Shown piece by piece: positions 1-10,318 of a DNA stretch of 64,000 nt; within the stretch, counting starts at the first letter, position 1, and every line of letters starts with the position of its first letter. Source of the stretch: Planktothrix sp. FACHB-1365 (GTDB lineage Bacteria > Cyanobacteriota > Cyanobacteriia > Cyanobacteriales > Microcoleaceae); the NCBI RefSeq assembly GCF_014697575.1, contig NZ_JACJSC010000001.1:124001-188000 (forward strand). The letters are read 5' to 3'. The notes under the pieces were generated by a model. The model was not told where the DNA came from and ran no database searches. It saw nothing but the letters and a program-made list of their open reading frames with translations. The position numbers and the translations under genes are program-made.

Positions 1-2618
1 CGTTGCAGGCGGTGAGTCGTCTTCGCACGGCTGAAGAATTTGCCCAAATGGTACTCAAAACCAATGATGATGGCAGCTTAGTCACGCTTGAGGATGTGGG
101 TCGGGCAGAATTAGGAGCAGAAAGTTATGACTTAAGCGCCACATTTAACGGAGAACCTGCTGTTGGTTTAGGGATTTATCAGCTACCAGGAAGTAACGCC
201 TTAGAAACGGCAGGCCAAATCAAAGCCACCATTGCGGAAATGAGTAAAAGTTTCCCCCCCGGTATTGAAAGCCGTGTCGCTTATGATACCACCTTGTTTA
301 TTAAGGTGTCCCTTGAAGAAGTGGTGATCAGTTTATTCATGGCGATCGCCTTGGTGGTGTTAGTGATTTTTGTCTTTTTACAGGACTGGCGAGCCACCTT
401 AATTCCTTCAATTGCCATTCCGGTAGCGTTAATTGGGGCGATGGCGGGGTTAAAAGCCTTTGGGTTTGAACTCAATACCTTAACTCTATTTGCTTGTACC
501 TTAGCAACGGGTTTAGTGGTGGACGATGCCATCGTGATTGTTGAAGCCGTCTCAATCAAAATTGAACAGGGGATGAAACCCCGTCAGGCGGCTTTAGATG
601 CCATGCAGGAACTCACCGGAGCCACCATTGCCACCTCAATCGTGTTGATGGCTGTATTTGTTCCAGTATCGTTTTTCCCAGGAACTACAGGGGCAATTTA
701 TCGACAATTCGCCATCACCATTATTTTTGCTTTGATCTTTTCCACCTTCAACGCTCTTTCCTTTTCACCCAGTATGGCCGGGTTATTATTGCGTCGTAAA
801 CAGGAAACACGGGGGCCGTTAGGATGGTTTTTTGATAAATTTAATCAAGCTTTCGGTTGGTTACAGGAAAAATACGGTAAATTTATTACTTTTTTAACCC
901 GGATTAATGCGTTGGTGATGGGTGTGTTTGTCGGGGGTTTAGTGGCAACGGTATTAGTTTATCAATTAGTCCCATCGGGGTTTGTTCCTGAAGAAGATCA
1001 AGGATATTTATTAATTCTATTTCGGACTCCTGATGGGGTATCCCTCAACTATACCTCCAAAGCAGCCGAACAAATTGTTGATCGCGTCTTAGCCATACCT
1101 GAAATTGAAAGTGCGTTTGTGGTTCCGGGGTTTGGATTTGAAGGACAAAACCCCAGTCAAGGGATCGCGTTTGTATTATTAAAACCTTGGGAAGACCGAC
1201 CGACGGAACAACAGTCGGTTTATGGCGTTTTAAGACGATTAAATGGATCTTTGCAATCAATTCCAGAAGTTCAAGCCTTTGCAGTGAACGCGCCTCCGGT
1301 ACAAGGTTTAAGTAATACCGGAGGCATTGAATTTCAGTTATTAGATAAAACCGGAAGTTTACCAATTCAATCTTTAATTGAAAATGGAAATCGTTTAATT
1401 GGAGCCGCTAATGCCGATCCAACTTTTCAAGGGGTTTTTAGTCAGTTTTCCGCTAGTAAAGCTCAGAAGAAAGTTGAGGTATTACGCGATCGCGCTAAAG
1501 CCTTAAATGTCAATATTAATGATGTCTTTGGCACACTTCAAACCTTTTTAGGATCATCCTATGTGAATGATTTTGTCTTGGGTCAGCGTCAATATCGGGT
1601 TTATGCTCAAGCAGAAGCGGAATTTCGCGCCAGACCAGAAGATATTAATCAGTTATATGTGCGTTCCCAAGATGGGGAGATGATTGCTCTAAGTAATTTA
1701 GTCAAACTCACAGATTTTGTGGGGCCAGAAACCATCAACCATTTTAATATCTTCCGTTCGATGTTAATTCAAGGCAACCCCGCACCCACCGCCAGTACGG
1801 GTCAAGCCATCGCTGCAATGGAAAAATTAGCCTCGGAGGTCTTAGACCCTGGTTTTGGCTATTCTTGGCAAGGAAGTGCCTTGGAGGAAAAATCGTCGGG
1901 GGGATCGGCGGTGATTATTTTCGGATTAGCCTTTATTATGGTGTTTCTGGTGCTATCGGCCCAATACGAAAGTTATATTGATCCCACCATTATTATGCTG
2001 TCTGTGCCCTTAGCGGTTTTGGGTGCTATGGCGGCGGTTTGGTTCCGATCCAATATTCTGCTGAGTGGGACATTATGGCCCGTGATCACCAATGATGTCT
2101 ATGTGCAGGTGGCCTTGGTGATGTTGATTGGTTTGGCGTCTAAAAACTCAATTCTAATTGTGGAGTTTGCCAACCAATTACGGGAAAAAGGCTTAAGTAT
2201 TACCCAAGCTGCTATTCAAGCTGCTGAACAACGGTTTCGACCGATTCAAATGACGGCAATTTCTAGTTTAATTGGGTTCTGGCCGTTAGTGGTGGCTTCG
2301 GGTGCGGGTTCAAGTAGTCGTTGGTCATTGGGTACTGCGATTTTTGGCGGTTTGTTAGCAGGAACGTTATTAAGTTTGTTAATTACCCCAAACTTATATA
2401 TTACGATTAAAACCCTAGAATCCCGTTTCCTCAAAGGCGAAAAACCAGAGAAACCTAATAACAATAAATCCGATAAAAATAAACCTCAACCTCCTTCGGA
2501 TAATGGGCATTCTCAAGATGGGCGGGAAAACCCTCAAGATGGGCGGGAAAACCCCACCCCTACGTCAAATTCCAGTACAACCGCATCAGATAGTAGTCCC
2601 GTTAATCGTAATTCGTAA
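1..2618 (+). CDS. RND multidrug efflux transporter, inner-membrane pump (5' partial)
   Basis: Proton-driven pump of the HAE1/AcrB-type RND family, expected in the inner membrane as the engine of a tripartite efflux complex. About 871 residues are present against the usual 1,030-1,080, so roughly the first 200 residues lie before the window. Visible are the periplasmic loop, the TM4 proton-relay segment with paired aspartates ([12 protein letters not shown]), the second porter half, and the TM10 lysine in [15 protein letters not shown]. The last ~50 residues are a hydrophilic Lys/Pro/Asn/Ser-rich tail containing a duplicated heptapeptide. The stop codon lies inside a heptamer DNA repeat, so the repeat forms the last codons. 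Substrate cannot be read from sequence. No adaptor or outer-membrane gene follows; they may lie upstream. Confidence 0.93.
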   Translation, partial: LQAVSRLRTAEEFAQMVLKTNDDGSLVTLEDVGRAELGAESYDLSATFNGEPAVGLGIYQLPGSNALETAGQIKATIAEMSKSFPPGIESRVAYDTTLFIKVSLEEVVISLFMAIALVVLVIFVFLQDWRATLIPSIAIPVALIGAMAGLKAFGFELNTLTLFACTLATGLVVDDAIVIVEAVSIKIEQGMKPRQAALDAMQELTGATIATSIVLMAVFVPVSFFPGTTGAIYRQFAITIIFALIFSTFNALSFSPSMAGLLLRRKQETRGPLGWFFDKFNQAFGWLQEKYGKFITFLTRINALVMGVFVGGLVATVLVYQLVPSGFVPEEDQGYLLILFRTPDGVSLNYTSKAAEQIVDRVLAIPEIESAFVVPGFGFEGQNPSQGIAFVLLKPWEDRPTEQQSVYGVLRRLNGSLQSIPEVQAFAVNAPPVQGLSNTGGIEFQLLDKTGSLPIQSLIENGNRLIGAANADPTFQGVFSQFSASKAQKKVEVLRDRAKALNVNINDVFGTLQTFLGSSYVNDFVLGQRQYRVYAQAEAEFRARPEDINQLYVRSQDGEMIALSNLVKLTDFVGPETINHFNIFRSMLIQGNPAPTASTGQAIAAMEKLASEVLDPGFGYSWQGSALEEKSSGGSAVIIFGLAFIMVFLVLSAQYESYIDPTIIMLSVPLAVLGAMAAVWFRSNILLSGTLWPVITNDVYVQVALVMLIGLASKNSILIVEFANQLREKGLSITQAAIQAAEQRFRPIQMTAISSLIGFWPLVVASGAGSSSRWSLGTAIFGGLLAGTLLSLLITPNLYITIKTLESRFLKGEKPEKPNNNKSDKNKPQPPSDNGHSQDGRENPQDGRENPTPTSNSSTTASDSSPVNRNS
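2512..2553 (+). repeat. Two exact 21-bp tandem copies inside the RND gene
   Basis: The unit beginning ctcaagatgggcggg occurs at 2512-2532 and exactly again at 2533-2553. It duplicates seven codons in frame, in the cytoplasmic tail after the last membrane segment, so it should not disturb the pump core. Confidence 0.9.
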
Positions 2619-2655
2619 TTCGTAATTCGTAATTCCCAATTCCCAATTCCCTATT
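2607..2655 (+). repeat. Heptameric tandem repeat (CGTAATT x4, then CCCAATT x2)
   Basis: Seven-base units in perfect phase: CGTAATT at 2607-2634, CCCAATT at 2635-2648 and CCCTATT at 2649-2655. The array overlaps the last four codons and stop of the RND gene and fills the gap to the GUN4-like gene. It matches the known cyanobacterial class of short tandemly repeated repetitive sequences. The reverse-complement unit recurs at 28458. Confidence 0.9.
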
Positions 2656-2666
2656 TTCCTAAAACA

Positions 2667-3263
2667 ATGTCAAACGAATCTCTTTCCTCTCAACCTGCTT
2701 CTAATTCTGAAGGTCAATCTCAACCCTTGAGTTTAAATTCTTTATCTGAACGCATTGATCGCTTAGAACATAAATTAGACCAAGCACTATTATTATTAAC
2801 GGATTTGTATCGATATCGCAAATTGCGGGATTTATTGGCGACTGAAAATTGGAGAGAAGCTGACGAAGAAACCACCAATATTATGTTAGAAATTATGAGC
2901 AAAAGTAGTCTGGAGAATATTATTCCTGATGAAGTCATGAACTTTCCCTGTAGTGCGCTACAATTGCTTGATCAATTATGGATGAGTTACAGTAACAATC
3001 GTTTTGGTTTTAGCGTCCAACAACAAATTTATACCCGTTTGGGGGGAACCGATGATATTTCTGATGTTGATATGAAAGTGTTACAAGCGATGGGGACTGA
3101 AATGGGATGGGTGGTGAATAATAAATTATTAGACTATGAAGATCTGGATTTTAGCTCATCTGCTCCGGTGGGTTGTCATCCCTCTGGATGGTGGCGTTCT
3201 CCCTATGGGGCGAAAATGGCGGTTTATTTTATTGCTCGTTTATTGCGTTGTGGTATTAAGTAA
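2667..3263 (+). CDS. GUN4-domain protein
   Basis: 198 residues. Residues ~22-50 form a charged helix with heptad-like leucines (LSERIDRLEHKLDQALLLL), then a GUN4 domain from about residue 52 to 180. Family landmarks are LRDLLATENWREADEET, NFPCSALQLLDQLW and NNRFGFSVQQQIY. GUN4 binds protoporphyrin and Mg-protoporphyrin and stimulates Mg-chelatase in chlorophyll synthesis. Several GUN4-domain paralogues exist in cyanobacteria, so whether this is the canonical GUN4 or a paralogue is unresolved. The N-terminal coiled coil and the tail ending in GWWRSPYGAK followed by an aromatic stretch look more like a paralogue. It lies 11 bp before pcxA on the same strand and is probably cotranscribed with it. 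Confidence 0.85.
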   Translation: MSNESLSSQPASNSEGQSQPLSLNSLSERIDRLEHKLDQALLLLTDLYRYRKLRDLLATENWREADEETTNIMLEIMSKSSLENIIPDEVMNFPCSALQLLDQLWMSYSNNRFGFSVQQQIYTRLGGTDDISDVDMKVLQAMGTEMGWVVNNKLLDYEDLDFSSSAPVGCHPSGWWRSPYGAKMAVYFIARLLRCGIK

Positions 3264-3274
3264 TCAGGAGAGTT

Positions 3275-4585
3275 ATGAATCGAAATTTTAGCCGATTCAA
3301 TCTTAATCGCTGGTTGAACCAAAGACAAATTCAACTTTTAGAATCCGCTTATCAAAGTGCTGAAGAAATTAAAACTCTGGAAGATAAATATTTTCAAGGA
3401 AACCCGATTAATTATCGTCCTGAGTCTCAAAAAACAATGGTGGATTTTGTTAAAAGTTTACGCGATCGCCATCTTTTTAACATTCGGTTTAATTTAGCTC
3501 AATTTAAAATTAATAGTTTTTTATTACCTCAAGGTTTGATTGATGAGGAAACGCCTCAATCTGTTGGAATATCTGAAGCTGAAATTATAGAAAAGCTTAA
3601 TTTTATTGATTCTATTGTTCAAAAATATCGAGATAATTCTGAAGATATCTTAATCGAAAGTTTAGCCAATCCTCCTAATATTAATTCCACGAATTTAATA
3701 GGATTAACTTCCGAAGAAGTCAAACAAGAACAAAATGAGTCAGCCAGCACCCTAACTTTAGATCCGGCTGTGATTGCGGCTCAATCTAATCTTTCCCGTC
3801 AATCTCAAGCCAAAGGTTGGTTTAATTGGGGTTTTTTCAAAGGTCAAAAACTTACCCCAAATTATGAACAACAAGTGGTTCAAGAATTAAGAATTAGACG
3901 CATCCAAGATAAATTAGCAATGCGTTGGTTAATAATTTTATTCTTTATTCCTTTATTGGTTCAAGTCACTGTAAAAACTATCATTTTTGATCCTTTACTG
4001 GGAAATTACAGTGATAAAAATCCTACTAAAATCGAACTCACCGCAGAAATTCGACAGGAGTTTTTAAGAGAATATTCAGCTTTTAAAGAAGGTCTGGAAA
4101 TTCAACAGTTATTAGGGGTAATACCGAAACTTTCCGAGGTCGAGAAAGAGGAACAGTTATCGGAAAAAGCGATTGAAATTTGGCAAGAATCCCGTAATCG
4201 AGCTTTAAATGGGTGGAAAAATATATTATCGGATGGTGTTGCTTTACTTACTTTTGTGGGATTAGTATATTTTAACCGAACTAAAATTACAATTGTTAGA
4301 AGCTTTTCTAATCGAACCTTTTTAAATTTAAGTGATCCTTTAAAAGTCTTTTTGTTTATTTTAATTACCGATATGTTTGTCGGTTTTCACTCCGCCGAAG
4401 GATGGGAAGTTTTATTAGCAGGGGTTTTAGCTCACTTTGGACTTCCAGAAAGTCCCGTAGCTATTAATGCGTTTATTGCAACGGTTCCTGTTATTATTGA
4501 TTCCTGTATTAAATTCTGGATTTTTAGTTACCTTACTCGTTACTCTCCGGCTGCTTCTGCTATTTATGAACGAATGAATACTTAG
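3275..4585 (+). CDS. pcxA: Proton extrusion protein PcxA (CemA/CotA family)
   Basis: 436 residues. The N-terminal ~200 residues are soluble and variable. The C-terminal half carries the CemA-type membrane region: MRWLIILFFIPLLVQ at ~residue 215, then helices around VALLTFVGLVYF, VFLFILITDMFVGFHSAEGW and AFIATVPVIIDSCIKFWIF. In Synechocystis PcxA is needed for light-induced proton extrusion and so for pH balance around carbon and nitrate uptake; the chloroplast homologue is CemA. The start follows TCAGGAGAGTT, a good ribosome-binding site. Length fits cyanobacterial PcxA, which is longer than chloroplast CemA. It probably forms a two-gene unit with the GUN4-like gene. Confidence 0.9.
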   Translation: MNRNFSRFNLNRWLNQRQIQLLESAYQSAEEIKTLEDKYFQGNPINYRPESQKTMVDFVKSLRDRHLFNIRFNLAQFKINSFLLPQGLIDEETPQSVGISEAEIIEKLNFIDSIVQKYRDNSEDILIESLANPPNINSTNLIGLTSEEVKQEQNESASTLTLDPAVIAAQSNLSRQSQAKGWFNWGFFKGQKLTPNYEQQVVQELRIRRIQDKLAMRWLIILFFIPLLVQVTVKTIIFDPLLGNYSDKNPTKIELTAEIRQEFLREYSAFKEGLEIQQLLGVIPKLSEVEKEEQLSEKAIEIWQESRNRALNGWKNILSDGVALLTFVGLVYFNRTKITIVRSFSNRTFLNLSDPLKVFLFILITDMFVGFHSAEGWEVLLAGVLAHFGLPESPVAINAFIATVPVIIDSCIKFWIFSYLTRYSPAASAIYERMNT

Positions 4586-5049
4586 GTTAATCTTAGATTT
4601 TGCTTTAAACTCAATGATGGGACTGCTAACTGCATTAGCGACGGTTATCATTTCTGTTATATGAAATTCCCTTATGAGCACTACAGATGATCCCCCCAAC
4701 CCCCCTTAAAAAGGGGGGAGATCTGTAGCATACATTTAAGGATGGAATATTACATAGACAAATTCTGATTTTCAATATATCATTTTAATATATCAAAGTG
4801 TTCTATCTCGCCGAAAAGCATTCAGGATTCAAAAATTCAGCCTTTCAAATTAACGAATTTTAATCAAGTTTTTTGAAGTTTTGTAAAATAAATTAAAAAT
4901 AGCATTCAAAAACGGAAAAATAGAGCTACTTTTAAAATAGAAGGTTATTATTACACTAAATTTTAACTTCAGATTGAACGAGCAATAAAATGATTGTATC
5001 TGTCAATCTAAGTACAATTTCTGGGCGTTAGAGTTATTCAAGGAGGATC
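4586..5049. other. Intergenic region of 464 bp after pcxA
   Basis: AT-rich, with no supported gene; the one ORF across it on the minus strand overlaps the 3' end of pcxA and looks spurious. It holds the inverted repeat at 4681-4728 and, just before the next gene, the ribosome-binding site AGGAGG at 5041-5046. Confidence 0.7.
4681..4728. repeat. 48-bp imperfect inverted repeat with C6/G6 hairpin
   Basis: CTACAGAT at 4681-4688 pairs with ATCTGTAG at 4721-4728. Inside, CCCCCCTT (4700-4707) pairs with AAGGGGGG (4711-4718). No T-run follows, so a simple intrinsic terminator is unlikely. The inner motif resembles dispersed repeats common in filamentous cyanobacteria. Confidence 0.8.
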
Positions 5050-5301
5050 ATGATGAATATGCGACTTGTGATTTTTTCGGGAATGGTGATGATGGTAGTG
5101 GGTACAGTTGCAGGACTGGGAGCGTCTAAATATAGTGAAAAACAATATCAATGCTGTAATATTGGCCCCGCTTTAGATTTAGGTTATAGCCAGTCGAGAG
5201 CACCTCGGACTTATGCTCTAGCAGGCGCGGCAATGGGTTTTATTATTGGTTCTTCCCTCGAATTAGTTCGACAATCAACGCCTCAAGAAGCGGAAAAATA
5301 A
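5050..5301 (+). CDS. Small two-helix membrane protein, unknown function
   Basis: 83 residues and not recognised beyond a conserved-looking cyanobacterial small protein. An N-terminal hydrophobic helix (residues ~4-25, LVIFSGMVMMVVGTVAGLG) and a second one (residues ~56-70, YALAGAAMGFIIGSSLE) flank a short loop with a Cys-Cys pair (QYQCCNIGPA). AGGAGG at 5041-5046 is very close to the ATG at 5050, so the ATG at 5053 or 5059 may be the real start. It stands alone between pcxA and the convergent pyk gene. Confidence 0.6.
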   Translation: MMNMRLVIFSGMVMMVVGTVAGLGASKYSEKQYQCCNIGPALDLGYSQSRAPRTYALAGAAMGFIIGSSLELVRQSTPQEAEK

Positions 5302-5363
5302 TCATTGGCTACAGTTAAAATCCTATCTCAACACCAGGGTTAATGAAATTAGATTGAATTAAA

Positions 5364-5397
5364 CCCCTCCCCAGTTAGGAGAGGGATAAAGGATTTT
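5364..5397 (+). terminator. Weak candidate terminator between convergent genes
   Basis: CCCCTCC and GGAGAGGG flank a short loop, and GGATTTTT follows. Pairing is imperfect and the motif resembles a dispersed repeat, so this is only a plausible end for the small membrane-protein gene. Confidence 0.3.
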
Positions 5398-6824
5398 TAA
5401 TTACTTAAGGTATGAATTTTTAAGAAATTAGTACCCCTCGCGGTATTGGCTGGAATTCCGCCCACAATTAAGATTTTATCTCCAATTTCTGCAAGTTGTC
5501 GTTGTAATAATTTCTCTTGAGCCAGATCAATTAATCCTTCAAAAGAATTGACGTGATGTTCTAATAAAACAGGTTTAACCCCCCAAACTAAGTTTAAACG
5601 GTGATAAACATCTGCGTCGGGAGTCAAAGCAACAACCGGAACTTTTGGTCGTTCGGCGGCGGCTAAAGTTGCGGTGTATCCGGTACTGGTATAGGAAACA
5701 ATGCACTTTAAATTCAGAATTTTATCAATTGTATTTAACGCTTCTGTTAACGCATGAGTTTCATCAGATAGCGCCGGAGGATAATTTTTAAACTCAATTT
5801 CTGGTTCGACATCACGGGCAATTTTAGAGAGCATTTGTACCGCTTTAACCGGAAATTTACCAACGGCGGATTCTCCTGATAACATAACAGCATCCGTCCC
5901 ATCAATAATGGCATTCGCAACATCACTGGCTTCGGCACGAGTTGGACGAGCATTGTGAATCATACTATCTAACATTTGGGTTGCGGTAATCACCGGAATG
6001 CCTTTTTGATTACACATCCGAATAATTTGTTTTTGCAAGATGGGCACTCTTTCCGGGTTCATTTCTACTCCTAAATCTCCCCGTGCTACCATTAACCCAT
6101 CACATTCATTGATAATTGATTCTAAGTTGGTGATCGCTTGAGGTTTTTCAATTTTTGCGATCACTGGCATCTGCGGTGCTCCCTTTTCAACTAATAACGC
6201 TTTTAATGCTTGAACATCCTCAGCACGACGCACAAAACTTAAAGAAACCCAATCAATTCCTTGAGAAATTCCAAAGTCTAAATCTTGTTCATCTTTTTCC
6301 GTGAAGGAGGGAAGACGCAAGGTTAAACTCGGTAAATTTACCCCTTTACGACTTTTTAACCTTCCCCCTTCAATGATGCGACAGTGAACCGCATTTCCCT
6401 GAATTCCTTCTATTTTTAATTCTAATAATCCATCATCCAGTAAAACTTGTGCTCCCGTTTCTGCTTCTTCTGCTAAATAGGGATAATCAATCGGAACAGT
6501 ATGGGGTTTGTTCTCAAATTCATCAACAGGAACAAAGGTTAATAATTCTCCATCGACTAATTCTATTTCTTCCGACGGTAAATATCCAATTCTAATTTTA
6601 GGCCCTTGTAAATCTTGTAATAACGTAATCGGAGTATCTAATTCTTCTGAAACTTGCCGTAATAATTTTACGGTTTCTGCATGATCTTTATAACTGCCAT
6701 GAGAAAAATTTAAGCGAGCCACATTCATTCCTGCATTCACCATTTGACGAATGACTTCTGGCGATTTACTAGCAGGGCCAATCGTCGCAACAATTTTTGT
6801 TCGATTTTGTAAAGGTTTGAGCAT
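5397..6824 (-). CDS. pyk: Pyruvate kinase
   Basis: 475 residues, full length. Converts phosphoenolpyruvate and ADP to pyruvate and ATP, the last step of glycolysis, in the cytosol. Landmarks are the start [14 protein letters not shown], the substrate motif [11 protein letters not shown], the catalytic lysine in [10 protein letters not shown], the metal site [10 protein letters not shown] and the threonine of [12 protein letters not shown]. The C-terminal allosteric domain is present (to ~475). It follows the lactate dehydrogenase gene by 67 bp on the same strand, so pyruvate formation and reduction may be coexpressed. A second, structurally odd pyruvate kinase lies at 56714-58582. Confidence 0.97.
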   Translation of the reverse strand: MLKPLQNRTKIVATIGPASKSPEVIRQMVNAGMNVARLNFSHGSYKDHAETVKLLRQVSEELDTPITLLQDLQGPKIRIGYLPSEEIELVDGELLTFVPVDEFENKPHTVPIDYPYLAEEAETGAQVLLDDGLLELKIEGIQGNAVHCRIIEGGRLKSRKGVNLPSLTLRLPSFTEKDEQDLDFGISQGIDWVSLSFVRRAEDVQALKALLVEKGAPQMPVIAKIEKPQAITNLESIINECDGLMVARGDLGVEMNPERVPILQKQIIRMCNQKGIPVITATQMLDSMIHNARPTRAEASDVANAIIDGTDAVMLSGESAVGKFPVKAVQMLSKIARDVEPEIEFKNYPPALSDETHALTEALNTIDKILNLKCIVSYTSTGYTATLAAAERPKVPVVALTPDADVYHRLNLVWGVKPVLLEHHVNSFEGLIDLAQEKLLQRQLAEIGDKILIVGGIPANTARGTNFLKIHTLSN

Positions 6825-6891
6825 GATTTTTGACCTAAAATTAACACGAGTAACCGATTAAGGAGTATCTCTTTTTCTGACTCTGTGATGT

Positions 6892-7890
6892 TTATAAATG
6901 TAGTTTTTCAATAATTTCATACAACACTTTGCAGGAGTTTTGTAACTGTTTTTCTTCGGTTTCAGTCAACGAAAGATTAATAATTTTAGTCGCACCTTTG
7001 CGGTTGACTAAAACAGGTAAACTGACACAAAGTTCAGGAAGACCATATAATCCTTGAACAGAACGACTCACGGTAATAATTCGATTTTGATCCCGTAAAA
7101 TAGCCGTGACAATATCCGTAACCCCTAAACCAATGGCATAGGAAGTATATCCTTTGCGTTGAATAATTTCATAGGCGGCATTTTTAACTTGCTGAAAAAT
7201 ATCCTGTAATTCTTCATGCTCACAGGAGGGAGATCCTTCCCAGTCTCCATCACAAATTTTCATTCCCGCTACATTAACTTTGCTCCAAACTGGAACTTCA
7301 CTATCTCCATGTTCACCAATAATATAAGCATGGATACTGCGGGGATCAAGTTTCAATTTTTCTGCTAATAAGTATCGAAAACGGGCCGTATCTAAAACCG
7401 TTCCTGACCCAATTACCCTAGAACTTGGAAACCCGGAAAGTTTCAAGCTCACATAGGTCATAATATCAACTGGGTTAGCAACAATTAATAAAATTGCATT
7501 CGGACAATATTCAGCAATCTCTCCGATTAATTTTTTAAAGATTTCTACATTTCGTCCGACTAAATCTAAACGAGTTTCTCCAGGTCTTTGACTGGCTCCG
7601 GCTGTTATAATCACTAAATCTGCATCCCGTCCTGCATCAGCAACGGTTCCGACTGTTACTTGTGTGGGTTCAATAAAAGAAAGTCCATGAACTAAATCCA
7701 TGACTTCCCCTTCAGCTTTTTCTTGATTAATATCTTGTAAAATTAGTTCATCAAAGCAATTTTGAATTAATAACGAATAAGCACAGGCCATCCCGACTTG
7801 TCCAGCACCAATAATCACACCTTTACGAGGGCGAATGGGGCTTAAGGGATTATGATCATCTGGATGAGTTGTAAATAATGGCTGAAACAT
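6892..7890 (-). CDS. ldh: L-lactate dehydrogenase
   Basis: 332 residues. NAD-binding start [15 protein letters not shown], active-site loop [17 protein letters not shown] motif ([12 protein letters not shown]) and catalytic histidine in [14 protein letters not shown]. In this superfamily a Gln in the loop position before RPGETR favours lactate, while malate dehydrogenases have Arg there, so lactate is the likely substrate. It would reduce pyruvate with NADH during dark fermentation. The ATG follows TCCTCGGAGGGTT, a good ribosome-binding site. Upstream of pyk in the same direction; lactate dehydrogenase next to pyruvate kinase makes metabolic sense. Confidence 0.93.
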   Translation of the reverse strand: MFQPLFTTHPDDHNPLSPIRPRKGVIIGAGQVGMACAYSLLIQNCFDELILQDINQEKAEGEVMDLVHGLSFIEPTQVTVGTVADAGRDADLVIITAGASQRPGETRLDLVGRNVEIFKKLIGEIAEYCPNAILLIVANPVDIMTYVSLKLSGFPSSRVIGSGTVLDTARFRYLLAEKLKLDPRSIHAYIIGEHGDSEVPVWSKVNVAGMKICDGDWEGSPSCEHEELQDIFQQVKNAAYEIIQRKGYTSYAIGLGVTDIVTAILRDQNRIITVSRSVQGLYGLPELCVSLPVLVNRKGATKIINLSLTETEEKQLQNSCKVLYEIIEKLHL

Positions 7891-8023
7891 AACCCTCCGA
7901 GGATTGATAGGATAATAAAAAAAGCTAATTCCCTGAAATTGATCGGTGATCTGGAATCATTATATCAATGATAATCTCGAAATTAACAAATTTAGATTTA
8001 ATTTAAAAAAAATTAAACATAAT

Positions 8024-8836
8024 TTAACCTTTGATCTTCTGAATTAAATGATCAAAATAACGATTTAAGAGGGGGAAGAGTAAACTATGTAAAGAATTTA
8101 AAAATTTCATTTCTAATCCCGGTGCGATCGCAAAATAATTATTTTTAATCCCTTTAATAATCTCTTGAGCAATATCTTCCGGTTCCCAAGGTTTAACTGT
8201 TCCGGTAATTGCTTTTGTTTCTGAAGGTTTTGTCTGGTTTTCAGCTAATAATTGAGATGTATTCGTATCGGGCGGATAAACAATAGAAACTTGAATTCCC
8301 AAGGGCTTTAGTTCTCCTCGCAACGATTCTGCTAATCCTCTTAACGCGAATTTAGTTGGACTATAAGGTGTATAACCATAAATTCCTATTAATCCGGCTC
8401 CTGACGAAATGAGAACAATTTTACCTTGTTTTTGCTGGATCATTGTGGGTAAAACTTCTCGAATACAATACAACGATCCCCAATAATTTACAGCCATTGT
8501 TTGTTCAAATATTTCTAGGGGAACATCTTGAAAATAACCGGGATGAGCCATTCCTGCTGATAAAATTAAAATATCAACATTCCCTAAAAGTTTAATCGCT
8601 TTTTTGATTGAATTTTCAGCTTCTTCCCGTAGAGAAACATCAGCCGAAAGGGTAAATATTTTCTGATTTTGAGATAATTTTACGGCTTCAATTTCTGTTT
8701 GAGCTTGGTCGAGAGTGGTTTGATTTCGAGCAATAATCGTTAAATTTGCACCAAGACTCGCTAATAATTGAGCCGTTGCTTTTCCAATTCCACTAGAACC
8801 CCCCGTAATAATAATATTAGTTTGATTAAAATTCAT
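8024..8836 (-). CDS. Short-chain dehydrogenase, 3-ketodihydrosphingosine-reductase-like
   Basis: 270 residues. Classical SDR with cofactor motif TGGSSGIGKATA near residue 11, LSAGMAHPG for the NAG motif, catalytic serine in VLISSGAGL and YSPTK for the YxxxK pair. The segment VSIVYPPDTNT resembles 3-dehydrosphinganine reductases, which use NADPH to reduce the keto group of the sphingoid base. Sphingolipid synthesis is not otherwise visible here, so another lipid or ketone substrate is possible. The C-terminal 40 residues are hydrophobic with basic ends, suggesting membrane association as in KDSR enzymes. Stands alone, divergent from the methyltransferase gene. Confidence 0.8.
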   Translation of the reverse strand: MNFNQTNIIITGGSSGIGKATAQLLASLGANLTIIARNQTTLDQAQTEIEAVKLSQNQKIFTLSADVSLREEAENSIKKAIKLLGNVDILILSAGMAHPGYFQDVPLEIFEQTMAVNYWGSLYCIREVLPTMIQQKQGKIVLISSGAGLIGIYGYTPYSPTKFALRGLAESLRGELKPLGIQVSIVYPPDTNTSQLLAENQTKPSETKAITGTVKPWEPEDIAQEIIKGIKNNYFAIAPGLEMKFLNSLHSLLFPLLNRYFDHLIQKIKG

Positions 8837-8995
8837 ATCAAAATCATGGCAAGTTAGATTCCCTTTAAGGTATTATAACAAAAAAACATCAAAATAAGAT
8901 AGTCTGCTAAAATAATTTTAGCCTATGGCGATCCTTTAAAAATTATATATAATTAGATATAATTTAACTATAAACCCAAAAGTAAACGACTAGAA

Positions 8996-10309
8996 ATGGC
9001 AACAGGGATACCCGGCAAGAATCAGTACAAAAAGCTAAAAGATAGTAGCCTACTTTCCTTTTCCTTGGAATATGTAGGAAAAGTTAGTATTGAAGATATT
9101 TTAGAGAGTCCATCAGCACAATTAAGAAAAATTATAAATGTAGAAAAAGAAATTAAAAATCAGTTAATTTATGGAGAAAATTTAAGGGTTTTAAGGAATT
9201 TATTAGAGCATTCGGATATAGCAGGAAAAATTAAATTAATTTATATTGATCCACCCTACGCAACTGGACTAGGGTTTGAGTCAAGACAACAAACTTATGC
9301 TTATCAAGATTTCCGAGAAGGTGCAGATTATTTAGAATTTATTAGACAACGGTTAATTTTACTTAAAGAACTTTTATCAGAACAAGGATCAATCTATATT
9401 CATTTAGACCAAAATATGGCTTTTCCCGTTAAAATTTTAATGGATGAAATTTTTGGAATTAAGAATTTCCGTAATTGGATTACTCGAAAAAAATGCAATC
9501 CTAAAAATTATACTAAAAATCAATATGGAAATATCTCAGATTATATCCTTTTTTATACAAAAACCGATGATTATATCTGGAACCAACCTTTTGAACCGTG
9601 GACAGATGATAAAGTCATTAAAGAATATCAATACATTGAAGAAAAAACAGGAAGACGCTATAAAAAAGTTCCCATTCATGCACCTGGAGAAAGAAAAGGA
9701 TCAACAGGTCAACCTTGGCGTGGGATGCTTCCTCCACCGGGTAAACATTGGCAATATACTCCAGAAACCTTAGAAGAAATGGATAAAAAAGGTGAAATTT
9801 ACTGGTCGTCTACTGGAAATTCTAGACGGAAAGTTTACCTTGATCAAAGCAAAGGAATAGCGGTTCAAGATATTTGGCTTGAATTCAAAGATGCTCATAA
9901 CCAAAATATTAAAATTACAGGCTACCCAACTGAAAAAAACCCTGAACTTCTAAAACGAATTATTCAGGCTTCCTCTAATTCTGGAGATCTAATATTAGAT
10001 ACTTTTGTAGGGAGTGGAACGACTGTTGCAGTTGCAGAAGAATTAAAAAGACAATGGATTGGGATTGATAACTCTCTTTTAGCTATAGAAACGACTATTC
10101 AACGTTTAGTTAAAGGAACTCAAGCAATGGGAGATTTTGTTAATGGAAATGGAAGTTTACCTCAACAGCAGTCTTTAATCAATACAAATAGAATTTTAAA
10201 AAGTGGTTTAGAAGTATATATTGAGATGGAATCTGATTTAGAAAAAGTGACAGAAAATCAAATTGAAGACTGGAACTATTTACTTAACTTTCAAGCCAAT
10301 CTCTGGTAA
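8996..10309 (+). CDS. Site-specific DNA methyltransferase, beta-class amino-methylase
   Basis: 437 residues. The catalytic motif IV (LIYIDPPYATG, ~residue 85) precedes the AdoMet motif I (ILDTFVGSGTTVAVAEE, ~residue 335), the order of beta-class N6-adenine or N4-cytosine methyltransferases. The DPPY signature favours N6-adenine. Residues ~150-300 between them would hold target recognition. It is shorter than type III Mod subunits and no res gene follows, so it is either a solitary methylase or the surviving half of a restriction system (see 10319-10528). The upstream 120 bp are very AT-rich. Methylated sequence cannot be deduced. Confidence 0.88.
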   Translation: MATGIPGKNQYKKLKDSSLLSFSLEYVGKVSIEDILESPSAQLRKIINVEKEIKNQLIYGENLRVLRNLLEHSDIAGKIKLIYIDPPYATGLGFESRQQTYAYQDFREGADYLEFIRQRLILLKELLSEQGSIYIHLDQNMAFPVKILMDEIFGIKNFRNWITRKKCNPKNYTKNQYGNISDYILFYTKTDDYIWNQPFEPWTDDKVIKEYQYIEEKTGRRYKKVPIHAPGERKGSTGQPWRGMLPPPGKHWQYTPETLEEMDKKGEIYWSSTGNSRRKVYLDQSKGIAVQDIWLEFKDAHNQNIKITGYPTEKNPELLKRIIQASSNSGDLILDTFVGSGTTVAVAEELKRQWIGIDNSLLAIETTIQRLVKGTQAMGDFVNGNGSLPQQQSLINTNRILKSGLEVYIEMESDLEKVTENQIEDWNYLLNFQANLW

Positions 10310-10318
10310 ATCTTTCAT

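Noticed and set aside
2607-2655. Heptamer arrays as CRISPR repeats
   Set aside because: Units are 7 bp with no spacers and no cas genes in the window.
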